This document shows, in pieces, positions 25,469 through 34,469 of a stretch of DNA of 64,000 nucleotides; the stretch's first letter is position 1, and every line of letters begins with the position of its first letter. The stretch covers positions 226,149 to 290,148 of the forward strand of contig JADJQF010000016.1 in the NCBI GenBank assembly GCA_016712885.1, in the 5' to 3' direction. Under the pieces are notes generated by a model, which saw nothing but the letters and a program-made list of their open reading frames with translations, searched no databases and was not told where the DNA came from. Made by a program: the position numbers and the translations under genes. The DNA comes from Candidatus Flexicrinis proximus (GTDB lineage Bacteria; Chloroflexota; Anaerolineae; Aggregatilineales; Phototrophicaceae).

Positions 25469-26138
25469 CCGGCGCATCCTTGGCATCCGGTTTGACCGCT
25501 GCCTTGTCCTTCCCCATGCGCATCCCCAGCAGCAGCACGGTGGTCAGCACCGCGCCGCCGACGAGCAGCCGGAACCCGAGCACCTCGCCGTCGGTGCCGG
25601 CCAGGATGCCGTGCAGCGAGACCATCAGGAATCCGGCGTAACTGGTCATGTGAATCCACTTCCAGGCCTTGTTGCCAATGCGCTTCTTCACCTGAAAGCT
25701 GAGGGCTACGAGCAGGCCGATCCAGAACGCCAGCGTCCCGAAGCCTACGGCGACCGGCCGGTAGGGGCCGGTAAACGGCAGGAACAGGTCGGGCAGGGTA
25801 TAGGTGTAATAGGTGTCGAGCATCAGCAGCAGGGCGTGGATGAGGGCCAGGATGACCGACAGCCAGGAGACGGAGGCGTGCAGGGTCATGCTCAAGGCAC
25901 CCGGCGACCAGTTCTTGATGGTCTGGCCGCTGACGAACAGCCCCCAGATCATCGAGAAGGCCATCAGCAGATAGGCGCTGATGCCGGTAGAGCGGACGAG
26001 GTGCCAGGAGAGCTTGGCGTCGCTGCTCAGGATCGGCGCGAACGCCCCCGTCTTGAGCAGGAAGACCACCGATCCGCCGATGACCAGGACGCTGAACAGC
26101 AGCGCCAGCCGGTCGGTCCACTTCGCGGGTTTGACCAT
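25401..26138 (-). CDS. Ferric reductase-like transmembrane protein
   Basis: A 245-aa membrane protein with about six helices and the paired histidines expected of a haem-b ferric reductase-like domain (WHLVRSTG, LHASVSW, LIHALLLM, WKWIHMTSYAGF, VSLHGIL). It ends in a charged, Pro/Ala-rich cytoplasmic tail. It lacks an FAD/NAD oxidoreductase domain, like MsrQ/YedZ or the membrane part of flavinylation-linked electron transport systems. ATG 26138 is supported by GGAGT upstream. ApbE and SH3 genes lie upstream on the same strand after 371 bp. Confidence 0.85.
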   Translation of the reverse strand: MVKPAKWTDRLALLFSVLVIGGSVVFLLKTGAFAPILSSDAKLSWHLVRSTGISAYLLMAFSMIWGLFVSGQTIKNWSPGALSMTLHASVSWLSVILALIHALLLMLDTYYTYTLPDLFLPFTGPYRPVAVGFGTLAFWIGLLVALSFQVKKRIGNKAWKWIHMTSYAGFLMVSLHGILAGTDGEVLGFRLLVGGAVLTTVLLLGMRMGKDKAAVKPDAKDAPAKPERAPRPARPAAPAQPESTP

Positions 26139-26175
26139 TTTGTTCGTACTCCGTGTCGTGATTCAGATTGTCTAG

Positions 26176-26223
26176 GCCAGCGGCTGGTTGTCTTCCAGCG
26201 GACGCCCTGTATGGCGTCCCTAC
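26176..26223. repeat. Family B repeat, long form, second copy
   Basis: Nearly identical to 10159-10206: a GGCTG(G/T)TTGTCTTCCAGCG lead followed by the palindrome GGACGCCCTGTATGGCGTCC. Confidence 0.8.
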
Positions 26224-26327
26224 AAAACACCGCGTTTCTTCTCGTACAGACGTGCGATGCGGAGCACACCCCGCGCGGCCAAAGCGTGCATTGTGGGTTG
26301 AACTTCGACCAGGCTAAGCACCTGGTT

Positions 26328-26440
26328 TGTGGAGGCAGCTCCCCCACCTCCGCGAGGGACCTGCGCCCCTCGACCCCGCATCTGTGTTTTTGCGGCGTGC
26401 GCGCCACAACATCGCTGCGGGAGAAAAACGCTCAAAGGGG
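26328..26440 (+). repeat. Interspersed repeat family A, copy 7
   Basis: GTGGAGGCAGCTCCCCCACC, TCCGCGAGGGACCTGCGCCCCTCGACCCCGCAT and a GTTTTTGCGGCGTGCGCGCCACAA palindrome. The gap 26139-26509 contains only this repeat and the family B element. Confidence 0.7.
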
Positions 26441-26509
26441 CGAGGGGTCAGCGCACGGGGCATGCGCGCGTTCGGCACATGCCCCGTAATTCGTGCGACG
26501 GATCAGGCG

Positions 26510-27652
26510 TTAGTCGTCGTCACCATCTTCGGGATCCTCGGGGTCTTCGCCGCCATCGTCGTCGTCGTCGTCGTCGTCGTGATTGTCGGCCGGGGGAGCC
26601 TGGATGATCACGCCACCGCCGGACGAGGCCGTGTCGGGCACGGTCTGGACGATGATGGCCGGGGAGGCCGCATTTCTGAACGGTACATTGAACACGGTCA
26701 TTTCGTCGCAGGAGCCGCTGAGCGTGGTCAGGTTGCGCGAGACCCAGCCCGACGAGCCGTCTTTGCCGATGACGATCCAGTTGCGGAGGGTGTTGGTGCC
26801 GCCGACCGGGTAGGTCTCGCCGCTGTAGAGGTATTCGAGCACGCTGTAGCCGGTCCCCGGGCCGCTGCGCAGGTTGGCCGAATTGACGCTGATCTGGGCG
26901 GAGCAGGACGGCGCGGCGGCTTCAACCAGGGCGGTCTGGCCGGCGGTCAGGCGCGGCGCCATCACGACCAGTTGAGTTTCTGCAAGCGGCTGAAGCCGCA
27001 CACCCGCATTCACTTCACCGGTGAGGTTCTGGCCGAGCATGGTCAGGCTGTATTTGCCGGAGCCGAGCACGACGTTCAGGCCGTTGAGATCGCTGTAAGC
27101 GGTCAGGATGGCGGCGCCGGTCGAGTCGATCACCTGGGCGGTCATCTGCGACTGCGGCATCAGGGCGGAGAGCACCGAGGGGCCTTCATCCGGCACCTGG
27201 AATTCGACCGAGCCGCCTGGAGCGCTAGGCGAGAGTCTGAGCAGTTCTTCCTGACGGTTTGCCAGCACGCCGCCGGTGATCTGAAGGGCGCCGTCGGTGG
27301 CGGTCAGGCCGGTCAACGAGGTCAGGGTGACGTAGGCGGTCGCCATGCCGGGCAGGCGTTCGAGGGTAATGGTATGGGCGCCGGTATTGGCCGCGATGTC
27401 CAGCTCGATGGCATAGACGCGCGGGTCGGCGGCGTAGAGCACGGTCACGCCTTCGCTGGTGGTCATCAGCGCCGAGGCCATGTTCAGGTCGAGCGAGATG
27501 GCGCCGGCGGTATCGGGCGGCAAGCTGATGACGATATCGACGGCCGGCACGGCATCGTCGAGGACGATGAGCTGGCTGTCGGGTGCCTGGGCGGCGGCGA
27601 CACTGACGAGCAGAACGGAGAGGAGCAGGGCGATCAGCCAACGTTTCATCAT
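26510..27652 (-). CDS. Secreted SH3b-domain protein with poly-Asp tail
   Basis: A 380-aa exported protein with signal peptide MMKRWLIALLLSVLLVSVAAAQ. The first 240 residues form two PPC-like beta domains; an SH3b domain follows (SVNSANLRSGPGTGYSVLEY, about residues 245-305), typically a cell-wall or peptide-binding module. The tail is a run of aspartates encoded by a GTC-triplet tract on the plus strand, possibly calcium-binding. ATG 27652 overlaps the TGA of apbE (ATGA), so the two are coupled. Confidence 0.8.
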   Translation of the reverse strand: MMKRWLIALLLSVLLVSVAAAQAPDSQLIVLDDAVPAVDIVISLPPDTAGAISLDLNMASALMTTSEGVTVLYAADPRVYAIELDIAANTGAHTITLERLPGMATAYVTLTSLTGLTATDGALQITGGVLANRQEELLRLSPSAPGGSVEFQVPDEGPSVLSALMPQSQMTAQVIDSTGAAILTAYSDLNGLNVVLGSGKYSLTMLGQNLTGEVNAGVRLQPLAETQLVVMAPRLTAGQTALVEAAAPSCSAQISVNSANLRSGPGTGYSVLEYLYSGETYPVGGTNTLRNWIVIGKDGSSGWVSRNLTTLSGSCDEMTVFNVPFRNAASPAIIVQTVPDTASSGGGVIIQAPPADNHDDDDDDDDGGEDPEDPEDGDDD

Positions 27653-28563
27653 GATAGGGTCTCCTGAGGGATGTTTAACCAGTTTTGCGAACACAGGACG
27701 GTGCCGTCCTGCAGGGTAACGATGGCCGCCGCGTCCCAGATGCTGTGCAGCCACCTGATGCCGGCGGCGCTGCCGAGGATCAGGACGGCTTTCGCGCAGG
27801 CTTCGGCGGTGACGAGATTGCGGTGAGTGACCGTCACAGCGGCGACATCGGTCTGCGCGGGGTTTGCGGTGCGCGGGTCTATGATGTGGTGCTGCCACTG
27901 GCCGTCCTGAGTTTGCCAGCGGCGGAAATCGATGCCGCTGGTGGCGACCGAGATGTCGCGGAGGGTGATGTCCGACGAGTAGCCGGGGTGTTCGACGCTG
28001 ACCGGCCAGCCGGCCAGCCCGGAGGGCGCGCCGCGCAGCGCCACGTCGCCGCCGAGGTTGACGCAGCAGGGGCCGTAGGCTTCGAGCTGGTCGGCCAGAT
28101 GCGCGGCGGCCCAGCCTTTACCCGTCCCGCCGAGGTCGAGCGATGCGCCGGTGGGGATAAAGACTTCCTGGCTGTCGCGCCGCAGCCGCAGCTCGCGCCA
28201 GTCGACGACTGAACCGGAGGTGTGGCGCTGGGCGTTGTGCAGCCGGTCGAAGCTAACGGTATAGCCCGCGGCGAGCATGGCGTTGTGGACCAGCGGCGTG
28301 ACCAGCCCGTCGGTGAGCAGGGCCATGCGCCGGGCTTCGGTGATGGCCGCGAAGAGCACCGCGCCGACCGGAGTCCACTGCCCCGCATGGTCGTTCAGGC
28401 GCATCAGGTCGCTGGTGGGGCGGAAGCGCGACAGGCTCTGTTCCAGCGCTTCGACGGCCGCGGGCATGCCTTGCAGGATGCGCGGACTGTCGGGCGCTTC
28501 GAGCTGAATTTCGACTTCGCAGCCCATAGCGCGAAAGTGAATGACGGAGAGTGTGCTGCTCAT
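27649..28563 (-). CDS. apbE: ApbE-like FAD:protein FMN transferase
   Basis: A 304-aa protein with the ApbE plan: N-terminal FRAMGCEVEIQL, LDLGGTGKGWAAAHLAD, VNLGGDVALRG, HHIIDPRTANP and the late helix TAEACAKAVLILG. ApbE attaches FMN covalently to Ser/Thr of redox proteins. The metal-site segment, usually A-D-A-x-x-T, reads AEACAK here, a variant I associate with a divergent subfamily. No signal peptide is visible, unlike classic ApbE lipoproteins. It is coupled to the SH3 gene downstream and 9 bp from the Pro-rich gene upstream. No obvious flavinylation-site protein is encoded beside it. Confidence 0.85.
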   Translation of the reverse strand: MSSTLSVIHFRAMGCEVEIQLEAPDSPRILQGMPAAVEALEQSLSRFRPTSDLMRLNDHAGQWTPVGAVLFAAITEARRMALLTDGLVTPLVHNAMLAAGYTVSFDRLHNAQRHTSGSVVDWRELRLRRDSQEVFIPTGASLDLGGTGKGWAAAHLADQLEAYGPCCVNLGGDVALRGAPSGLAGWPVSVEHPGYSSDITLRDISVATSGIDFRRWQTQDGQWQHHIIDPRTANPAQTDVAAVTVTHRNLVTAEACAKAVLILGSAAGIRWLHSIWDAAAIVTLQDGTVLCSQNWLNIPQETLS

Positions 28564-28572
28564 CGGCGTGTC

Positions 28573-29028
28573 CTAGCGGCTGGGGCGGGTACGGGTCGGG
28601 GGAGGAGCCTGGACGATGACCGGCGCGGGGCCGGCAGATGCGACCTGCGAGCCAGCCTGCTGGACGATGACGGGCGCGGGGGCGGCCAGCACGACCGGCG
28701 ACGGGGGCTGGATCACCATGCCGGCCGTGTTGGTTTGCGGTGCGGCGGCCTGGGCGTCGGTGGTGCGGGTAGTGCCGGGGCGGCGCAGGATGGTCACGCT
28801 GGGCGCGGCGCGCTGGATCACGACCTGGGTGGTCGGGGAGATTTCGATGATGTCCTGCTGGGCGACCGTTTCCGCCGGACTAGTAACCGCTTCCGGCGTC
28901 AGGATTTGGCTGAAGGTCTGCGCGTCCATCAGGGCCAGCGTCTGCGCGCCGAACAGGGTAGCGACGGTCGAACCGGTCACCAGTGCGGTGCGGACGAGGA
29001 GTTTACGGGCGTTATCGGATGAGGCCAT
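28573..29028 (-). CDS. Hypothetical membrane-anchored Pro/Ala/Val-rich protein
   Basis: A 151-aa protein. Residues 8-35 (KLLVRTALVTGSTVATLFGAQTLALM) form a single N-terminal transmembrane or signal segment; the rest is low-complexity, built from repeats of the PAPVIVQ type. No domain is recognised. It is the first gene of the minus-strand set leading into apbE, the SH3 protein and possibly the ferric reductase-like protein, so it may be a structural or scaffold part of that system (inference). Confidence 0.65.
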   Translation of the reverse strand: MASSDNARKLLVRTALVTGSTVATLFGAQTLALMDAQTFSQILTPEAVTSPAETVAQQDIIEISPTTQVVIQRAAPSVTILRRPGTTRTTDAQAAAPQTNTAGMVIQPPSPVVLAAPAPVIVQQAGSQVASAGPAPVIVQAPPPTRTRPSR

Positions 29029-29218
29029 GTTGATTCCCTGCTTTGCATACCAGTCGAGCCAGATATGAACACTATAGGCGCTTCCGAGCGGCCAAGGTTG
29101 AACGCTGACTCAAATCCACCTTAAATCTATGCTAAATCCCAAAATCGAATACGGGCCGGCTTGCCGAAGGGGATTGATTGCCCGTATGCTTGAGTTTCGA
29201 GGCTGTTATGGACTTAGT

Positions 29219-29375
29219 TTGTGGAGGCAGCGCCTCCACGCCTTCGCGAGGGACTTGCGCCCCTCGACCCCGCATGTGCGTTTTTGTGGCGTGAGCGCCA
29301 CATAATCGCTGTGGGAGGTACAGGAGTGCAAACGCCGCCACCGGGGTGGGGATAGGACTCCATCGAAAGTGCATA
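29219..29375 (+). repeat. Interspersed repeat family A, copy 8
   Basis: GTGGAGGCAGCGCCTCCAC, GCGAGGGACTTGCGCCCCTCGACCCCGCAT, palindrome TTTTGTGGCGTGAGCGCCACA and the GGAGTGCAAACGCCGCCACCGGGG tail ending at GTGCATAAC, as in copy 1. It fills most of the gap 29029-29409. Confidence 0.8.
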
Positions 29376-29409
29376 ACAGCCTCTGGCTGAAACCGGTACG
29401 GGAACCTCT

Positions 29410-30057
29410 ATGAACGATCGACTGAACGACGCCGAGGGGTGGGTGCCCTGCCATATCGTCCACGTCCCGCCGCGCTTTGTGGTGCGGACGCTGCGGAGCG
29501 TCGACCCCGAGATCGCGGAGCGCTATGCAGAAGCGCCCGATCCGGACGCGCTGGTGATCGACATCGCCGAGCATGCGGTATTCGGGACCGGCGCGCACGC
29601 GACCACGCAGTTATGCCTGACGGCGCTGGCGAAGCGGGTGACGCCGGGCTGCCGCGTGCTGGACCTCGGCTGCGGGTCGGGGATTCTGGCGATCGGAGCG
29701 GCACGGATGGGCGCGGCGCAGGTGCTGGCCGTCGACATCGAGCCGGCCGCCGTGGCGCATACCCGCGACAACGCCGCGCGCAACGGCGTCGCCGACCGGC
29801 TGGAGGCGCGAACCGGCAGCATCGAGGCGGCGGATGGGGTGTTCGACGTGATCCTCGGCAACCTGCTGCTGCCGATCTTCAAGCGGCTGACCGGGCAGAT
29901 CGCCGGGGCGCTGGCAGAGGGCGGGGTGGCGATCCTCAGCGGGGTGCTGGAGATACAGAGCGGGCCGATGCTGGCGCTGGCGGCGGAGGCGGGGCTGTCG
30001 CATGTGGAGACGACCGCGCAGCGCGGGTGGTGCACGCTGGTCTTCCGGCGGGAGTAG
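29410..30057 (+). CDS. PrmA-like (ribosomal L11) methyltransferase, short form
   Basis: A 215-aa class I methyltransferase with PrmA-type motifs: FGTGAHATTQLCL upstream of motif I, VLDLGCGSGILAI, VDIEPAAVAHTRDNAARNGV and NLLLPIFKRLTG at the catalytic position. Ordinary PrmA is about 290-310 aa and has an N-terminal L11-binding domain; that part is reduced to about 45 residues here, so the substrate may not be L11. ATG 29410 is the only suitable start. Confidence 0.82.
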   Translation: MNDRLNDAEGWVPCHIVHVPPRFVVRTLRSVDPEIAERYAEAPDPDALVIDIAEHAVFGTGAHATTQLCLTALAKRVTPGCRVLDLGCGSGILAIGAARMGAAQVLAVDIEPAAVAHTRDNAARNGVADRLEARTGSIEAADGVFDVILGNLLLPIFKRLTGQIAGALAEGGVAILSGVLEIQSGPMLALAAEAGLSHVETTAQRGWCTLVFRRE

Positions 30058-30323
30058 GGTGTCGATGCGTGGATCAACACAAAACCAGTACTACGCGGGC
30101 GCTGGTTTCGGGTGCGGGGGATGGACTCGCCGGTGCGGAGGGGGCGACGCCCTGAGGCAGAGATACCGGATTTTCGTCATACCAAGACGTCGAGCGCCGT
30201 GGCCTCGCCAGAACCGTGGACAAACATCGCATCTGCGAAATCTTCAGTACACTTGATGGAGTGGACCGCGCCGGGCGATTGTCCGAGCGCGCGGCGCGAG
30301 GCTGGAGGGAGCCGAAAACCAGC

Positions 30324-31589
30324 ATGAAGCTGACGATTATCGCGATTGGTTCAAGAGGGGATGTCCAGCCGTGTGTCGCAGTGGGGCGCGGGCTGGCAGA
30401 CGCGGGTTATGCGGTGCGCGTCGCCACGCTGGCGAGTTTCGAGCCGCTGGTGCGCCAGCAAGGGCTGGAATTCTTTCCGGTCGAGGGCGACGCGCAAGCG
30501 CTCACCAACGAGCTGATGCTGGCGCAGATGAAGGGCGGCGGTCTGAGCCTGCTGCGTATGTATCGCGGCATCATGCGGTCGTTCGGGGCGATTGCGGAGA
30601 GCTACCAGCGGGCGTTCGCCGACGAGACGCTGCGCGATTCCGGCGCAATTCTCTGCCAGCTTCCCGGCGGTTTCTATGGCTACGATCTGGCCGAGGCGCT
30701 GGGGGTACCGTACATCGCGCTGTCGGTTATTCCGCAGGAAATCACCGGCGCGTGGCCGCTGTCGCTGCTCCCCAGCCAGTTTTCGCTGGGGCGTTGGTAC
30801 AACCGGATGACCTACCGGTTGGGGCAGCAGCTCGCCTGGCATCCGTTCCGCCGGTCGATCAACGCGTTCCGCCGCCAACTGGGCCTGCCGCCGGCCTCGT
30901 TCTGGTGGGGCAACATCCGGCGCATCGCCCGGGAGCGCGTGCCGACCCTACAGGGCTTCAGCGTCCATGTCGTCCCGACACAGCCGGAATGGGGCGACCA
31001 CATCCAGACCACAGGCTACTGGACCCTCGACGAGTCGGGTTGGGAGCCGCCCGCCGACCTCGCGGCGTTCCTCGACGCCGGAGACCCGCCGGTGTTTGTC
31101 GGCTTCGGCAGCATGCCGGTGCCGGACCCGCAGCAGACCACGGCGCTGATTCTGGACGCGTTCAGGAAAACTGGATGCCGCGGAATCCTGCATGCCGGAT
31201 GGGCGAAACTGGGCGCGGAAACGCTGCCTGATACGGTGCATTCGCTGGATTACGCGCCGTACGAATGGCTGTTTCCACGGATGTCCGCGGTGGTCCATCA
31301 CGGCGGGTCGGGCACGACCGGACTGGCGCTGCGATCGGGAGTCCCTTCGATGGTCGTGCCGTTCACGGCGGACCAGCCGTTCTGGGGCAAGCGAACGCAT
31401 GACCTGGGCGCCGGGCCGCTGCCGATCCCGTTTTCGCGGCTCACGGCGGACACACTCGCCCAGGCGATGCGCGAAATGATTCAGGATGGGGAGATGCAGC
31501 GGCGCGCGGTGCAGCTGCGCGAGGCGATGGCGGAGGAGCACGGCGTTCAGCGCGCAGTCGAGCGAATCAAGGCCGTACTTGCGAACTGA
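30324..31589 (+). CDS. UGT-type (GT1) glycosyltransferase
   Basis: A 421-aa GT-B glycosyltransferase of the sterol/macrolide glucosyltransferase type. The N-terminus IAIGSRGDVQPCVAVGRGL is diagnostic, and the donor-binding region contains VFVGFGSMP, HHGGSGTTGLALRSGVPSMV and FTADQPFWGKR. ATG 30324 follows GGAGGGA at 30304-30310. The donor is probably a UDP-sugar and the acceptor a lipid or secondary metabolite, neither visible from sequence. The 266 bp before it hold no clear gene. Confidence 0.92.
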   Translation: MKLTIIAIGSRGDVQPCVAVGRGLADAGYAVRVATLASFEPLVRQQGLEFFPVEGDAQALTNELMLAQMKGGGLSLLRMYRGIMRSFGAIAESYQRAFADETLRDSGAILCQLPGGFYGYDLAEALGVPYIALSVIPQEITGAWPLSLLPSQFSLGRWYNRMTYRLGQQLAWHPFRRSINAFRRQLGLPPASFWWGNIRRIARERVPTLQGFSVHVVPTQPEWGDHIQTTGYWTLDESGWEPPADLAAFLDAGDPPVFVGFGSMPVPDPQQTTALILDAFRKTGCRGILHAGWAKLGAETLPDTVHSLDYAPYEWLFPRMSAVVHHGGSGTTGLALRSGVPSMVVPFTADQPFWGKRTHDLGAGPLPIPFSRLTADTLAQAMREMIQDGEMQRRAVQLREAMAEEHGVQRAVERIKAVLAN

Positions 31590-31650
31590 CGGGTGCGCCG
31601 GCGCTGTCCTGGCGGGCTGGTGTCCGGAATTGAGCGCGGATTACCGCTGC

Positions 31651-32328
31651 TCAAGCGGGTATTTGGGCCGGGCTGCGGCTGGCCTGGACAAAACCAATCG
31701 ACCCCCAGATGCTGCCGGTCTGACTTCCCTGGTAGCCAAGCGCGATCATGAGGGGCCGCAGGTCGCTCACATCGCCGCTGAGGCCGCCATGAACCAGTGT
31801 AAACATGGTCAGGCGCTGAGCCAGAGTCCGCGGACGGGCCATATCGACGACGAGCAGGCGGCCGCCCGGCTTGAGGACCCGATGGATTTCTGCCAACCCG
31901 CGCTGTTTGAGGTCGGGCGGGAGATGATGAAACATCAGGCTGCTGAGGACCACATCAAACGTGCCGTCCGAAAAGGGCAGCGCCTCGATTACGCCGGTTT
32001 GAAAGTCCACCTCAGCCTTTTGCTGAACGGACTTCTGGCGGGCCACGGCGATCATTTCAGGCGAAGCATCAATCCCATGAACGTTGCCGGCAGTGCCGGT
32101 CTGAGTCTTGGCGAGCAGGGTTAAGGTTCCCGTGCCGCAGCCGACATCCAGCACAGATTCGCCGCTGGAGATGGCGGCCTGGCGGAGGGTCCGGCTGCGG
32201 AGCGCGTTCTCCCTGCCAAAACTGAGCAGTTTGACCACCAGATCATAGTGGCTTGCCCAGGAGATCGTCCGGCCCTGCGTGGCGGGTGCTGCCTGAGGAT
32301 GGGGATGGGAATGGTCGTTTCCGTGCAT
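31651..32328 (-). CDS. SAM-dependent methyltransferase with His-rich N-terminus
   Basis: A 225-aa methyltransferase with motif I VLDVGCGTGTLTLLAK, GIDASPEMIAVARQ, IEALPFSDGTFDVVLSSLMF and HRVLKPGGRLLVVDM. The first residues, MHGNDHSHPHPQ, are His-rich and may bind a metal. ATG 32328 follows GGAGGA at 32338-32344; the longer frame crosses the divergent promoter. Its divergent neighbour is a TetR regulator and a two-tier inverted repeat lies between them, so it is the probable target of that regulator. Substrate unknown. Confidence 0.88.
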   Translation of the reverse strand: MHGNDHSHPHPQAAPATQGRTISWASHYDLVVKLLSFGRENALRSRTLRQAAISSGESVLDVGCGTGTLTLLAKTQTGTAGNVHGIDASPEMIAVARQKSVQQKAEVDFQTGVIEALPFSDGTFDVVLSSLMFHHLPPDLKQRGLAEIHRVLKPGGRLLVVDMARPRTLAQRLTMFTLVHGGLSGDVSDLRPLMIALGYQGSQTGSIWGSIGFVQASRSPAQIPA

Positions 32329-32358
32329 TTTGGGCTTTCCTCCAGCACAATCTGTCTT

Positions 32359-32388
32359 ATAGTGAACACTATGTTCAGCTTTCACTAT
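32359..32388. promoter_or_regulatory. Nested inverted repeats, probable TetR operator
   Basis: TGAACA-CTA-TGTTCA (32363-32377) is a perfect dyad inside longer outer arms ATAGTGAA...TTCACTAT (32359-32366 and 32381-32388). A further half-site AGTGAACA occurs at about 32441. It lies between the methyltransferase and TetR genes. Confidence 0.7.
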
Positions 32389-32482
32389 ACCAGGAGACAG
32401 GGGGAGCGGGTCAACAATCAAACCGCCTGAAAAGTCCTGTAGTGAACAAACGAGCCGCTTTGTCCGGGAAAGAGACCGTTGT

Positions 32483-33058
32483 ATGAAGACTCAGAAAGAT
32501 GACCGCCGGTCCAGACGCACCCGCCAACTGATCGGCGCGGCGCTGGTCGAACTGATGCTGGAGAAGCAGTTTGAGAGCATCACGGTTCAGGACATCCTGG
32601 ATCGGGCCGATGTCGGGCGTTCGACGTTCTACGCGCATTACACCGACAAAGAGAGTTTGCTGATCAGCCAGATCGAGCATGTGATCCATGAACTGGAAAC
32701 GTATACCGCTGAAGCGGGCGGCGCCCAGCACGGACTGCTGCCGAGTCTGGCGCTGTTTCGTCATGTGAAGGGCCATCGCCGCCTGATGCAGGCGTTTGTA
32801 TGGGGACGGGGGGCCGAGATACTCACGCAGGGGTTTCAGAGCCAGATCAGCAAAGTAATCGAAGACAATATACGGTCGAATATCAGGGCCGAGACTGCTT
32901 TTCCGGTGCCGCTGGCGGTGGTGGCGAACTTCGCAGCAAGCACATTTCTGCTGCTGCTGCGCTGGTGGTATGACGAGGAGATGCGCCACACGCCAGAGCA
33001 GATGGATGAGATGTTCAAGACGCTGGTCATGCCGGGCATTCATGGGCTGATCGGGTGA
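32483..33058 (+). CDS. TetR/AcrR-family transcriptional regulator
   Basis: A 191-aa regulator. The N-terminal HTH reads TRQLIGAALVELMLEKQFES, ITVQDILDRADVGRSTFYAHY, standard for TetR proteins. The C-terminal region (about 60-190) is a ligand and dimerisation domain of the TetR_C type. ATG 32483. It is divergent from the His-rich methyltransferase and presumably represses that gene and itself through 32359-32388. The inducer is unknown. Confidence 0.93.
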   Translation: MKTQKDDRRSRRTRQLIGAALVELMLEKQFESITVQDILDRADVGRSTFYAHYTDKESLLISQIEHVIHELETYTAEAGGAQHGLLPSLALFRHVKGHRRLMQAFVWGRGAEILTQGFQSQISKVIEDNIRSNIRAETAFPVPLAVVANFAASTFLLLLRWWYDEEMRHTPEQMDEMFKTLVMPGIHGLIG

Positions 33059-33233
33059 AACGGCGTTTGCGGGGCACGGTTTCTGGAGACGGCGCGATGC
33101 GATCCGCCTGCGCGAGCGGGCGGGACTGCTGGTATAGTGGAGATCGCAAGGCGGACAGGCGGAGCGGGTAAGGCTGGACAGCGGCGTGCAGAAGCGCCTG
33201 ACAGCCCAACGGACAGGCAATTTTCCGAGTTAC

Positions 33234-33295
33234 TTGACAATCAGACAACGGCACGTTACGATACGGCTACGTTACAGTAACGTACCATAACGTTA
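33234..33295 (+). promoter_or_regulatory. Promoter and repeated CGTTAC operators of the LacI gene
   Basis: TTGACA (33234-33239) and TACGAT (33257-33262) are separated by 17 bp, a strong sigma-70-type promoter. Downstream of the -10 are CGTTACAGTAACG (33270-33282) and TAACGTTA (33288-33295), palindromes typical of LacI-family operators, so the regulator probably represses itself. Confidence 0.75.
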
Positions 33296-33306
33296 CAGGA
33301 CGGAAC

Positions 33307-34335
33307 ATGGAAAAACTTGATGTAAGTATTGCTGATGTTGCTAAGCTAGCGCGGGTTTCAAAAATGAGTGTTTCGCGCGTATTGAATGGTCAGGCCGGGG
33401 TCTCGGAGGCGACGCGAGAGCGTATACTCCAGGCTGTGCGGCAGCTGGGATACGTGCCTAACGCCGGGTTCCGCACGCGTGTTTCGGCCAAACTGATCGC
33501 GCTGCTGATTCCAGATATCACCACCACATACATGGGCGAAATCCTGCGCGGCGCATCCGGCGCGGCCGAACGGCTGGGTTACGGCCTGATGCTGTATACG
33601 CAGGGGTCGCATACGTCGAGCCTGCACGCCCAGCGCACGAGTTACTACCTGTCACTGCTGAACAGCAGCATCGTGGACGGCGTGCTGATGGTTGTCCCGC
33701 TCGATTACGAGGTGATTGTGGGCGATCTGAAGGCGCGGCAGCTGCCCTACGTCATCATCGACCATCACAGCGACACCGACAGCGAACCGAGCGTGACGGC
33801 CACGAACCGCAAAGGCGTACTGGATGCGATGCGGCATCTGCTGGCTTTAGGGCATCAGCGAATCGGGTTTATCACCGGCCGCATGGATGTCGCGTGCTCG
33901 CACGACCGTCTGCAAGGCTATAAGGACGGGCTGGCCGAAATCGGGCTGGAATACGATCCGGCGCTGGTGCTTGAAGGCGACTTCAACCAACCGAGCGGCT
34001 TCCAGCACGGGAGGACGCTGATGCAGCTGGAGACGCCGCCCACGGCGATTGTGGCGTCGAACGATGTAATGGCGTTCGGCGTGATGGATGCGGCCAAGGC
34101 GGCCGGGTTTACGATCGGCAAAGATCTTTCGATCATCGGCTTCGATGATGTCCACATGGCCTCGCAGACCTATCCGCGGCTGACGACCGTACGCCAGCCG
34201 ATGGCGGAGATGGGCGAGACGGCACTCGAACTTCTAATCACACTCCTTGAGGGGCGGACCGCACTGACAATGCGGCGCGAACTGCCCACGGAACTCATTA
34301 TACGGGAATCGACAGGCCGGGCGCCGCAGCGCTGA
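33307..34335 (+). CDS. LacI-family transcriptional regulator
   Basis: A 342-aa regulator. The HTH is SIADVAKLARVSKMSVSRVLNG and the hinge TRERILQAVRQLGYVPN; the periplasmic-binding-protein-like effector domain runs from about residue 60 (IALLIPDITTTYMGEIL...) to GFDDVHMASQTYPRLTTVRQP. ATG 33307 follows AGGA. It sits just before an ABC sugar importer and a GH3 glycosidase in the same orientation, so control of their expression by an oligosaccharide or its product is the natural inference. Confidence 0.95.
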   Translation: MEKLDVSIADVAKLARVSKMSVSRVLNGQAGVSEATRERILQAVRQLGYVPNAGFRTRVSAKLIALLIPDITTTYMGEILRGASGAAERLGYGLMLYTQGSHTSSLHAQRTSYYLSLLNSSIVDGVLMVVPLDYEVIVGDLKARQLPYVIIDHHSDTDSEPSVTATNRKGVLDAMRHLLALGHQRIGFITGRMDVACSHDRLQGYKDGLAEIGLEYDPALVLEGDFNQPSGFQHGRTLMQLETPPTAIVASNDVMAFGVMDAAKAAGFTIGKDLSIIGFDDVHMASQTYPRLTTVRQPMAEMGETALELLITLLEGRTALTMRRELPTELIIRESTGRAPQR

Positions 34336-34469
34336 AGAGCCTGAAGACTCAATTTAGAGAACGACGACAGTCAGTAAAGGAAGGAGCAGCACAGCCCGAC
34401 AAAAACGTCCCACCGAACTGAATTCACCGGTCCGTCCATTTTCTACATGAGGTTGAAGGGAGTTACGCT

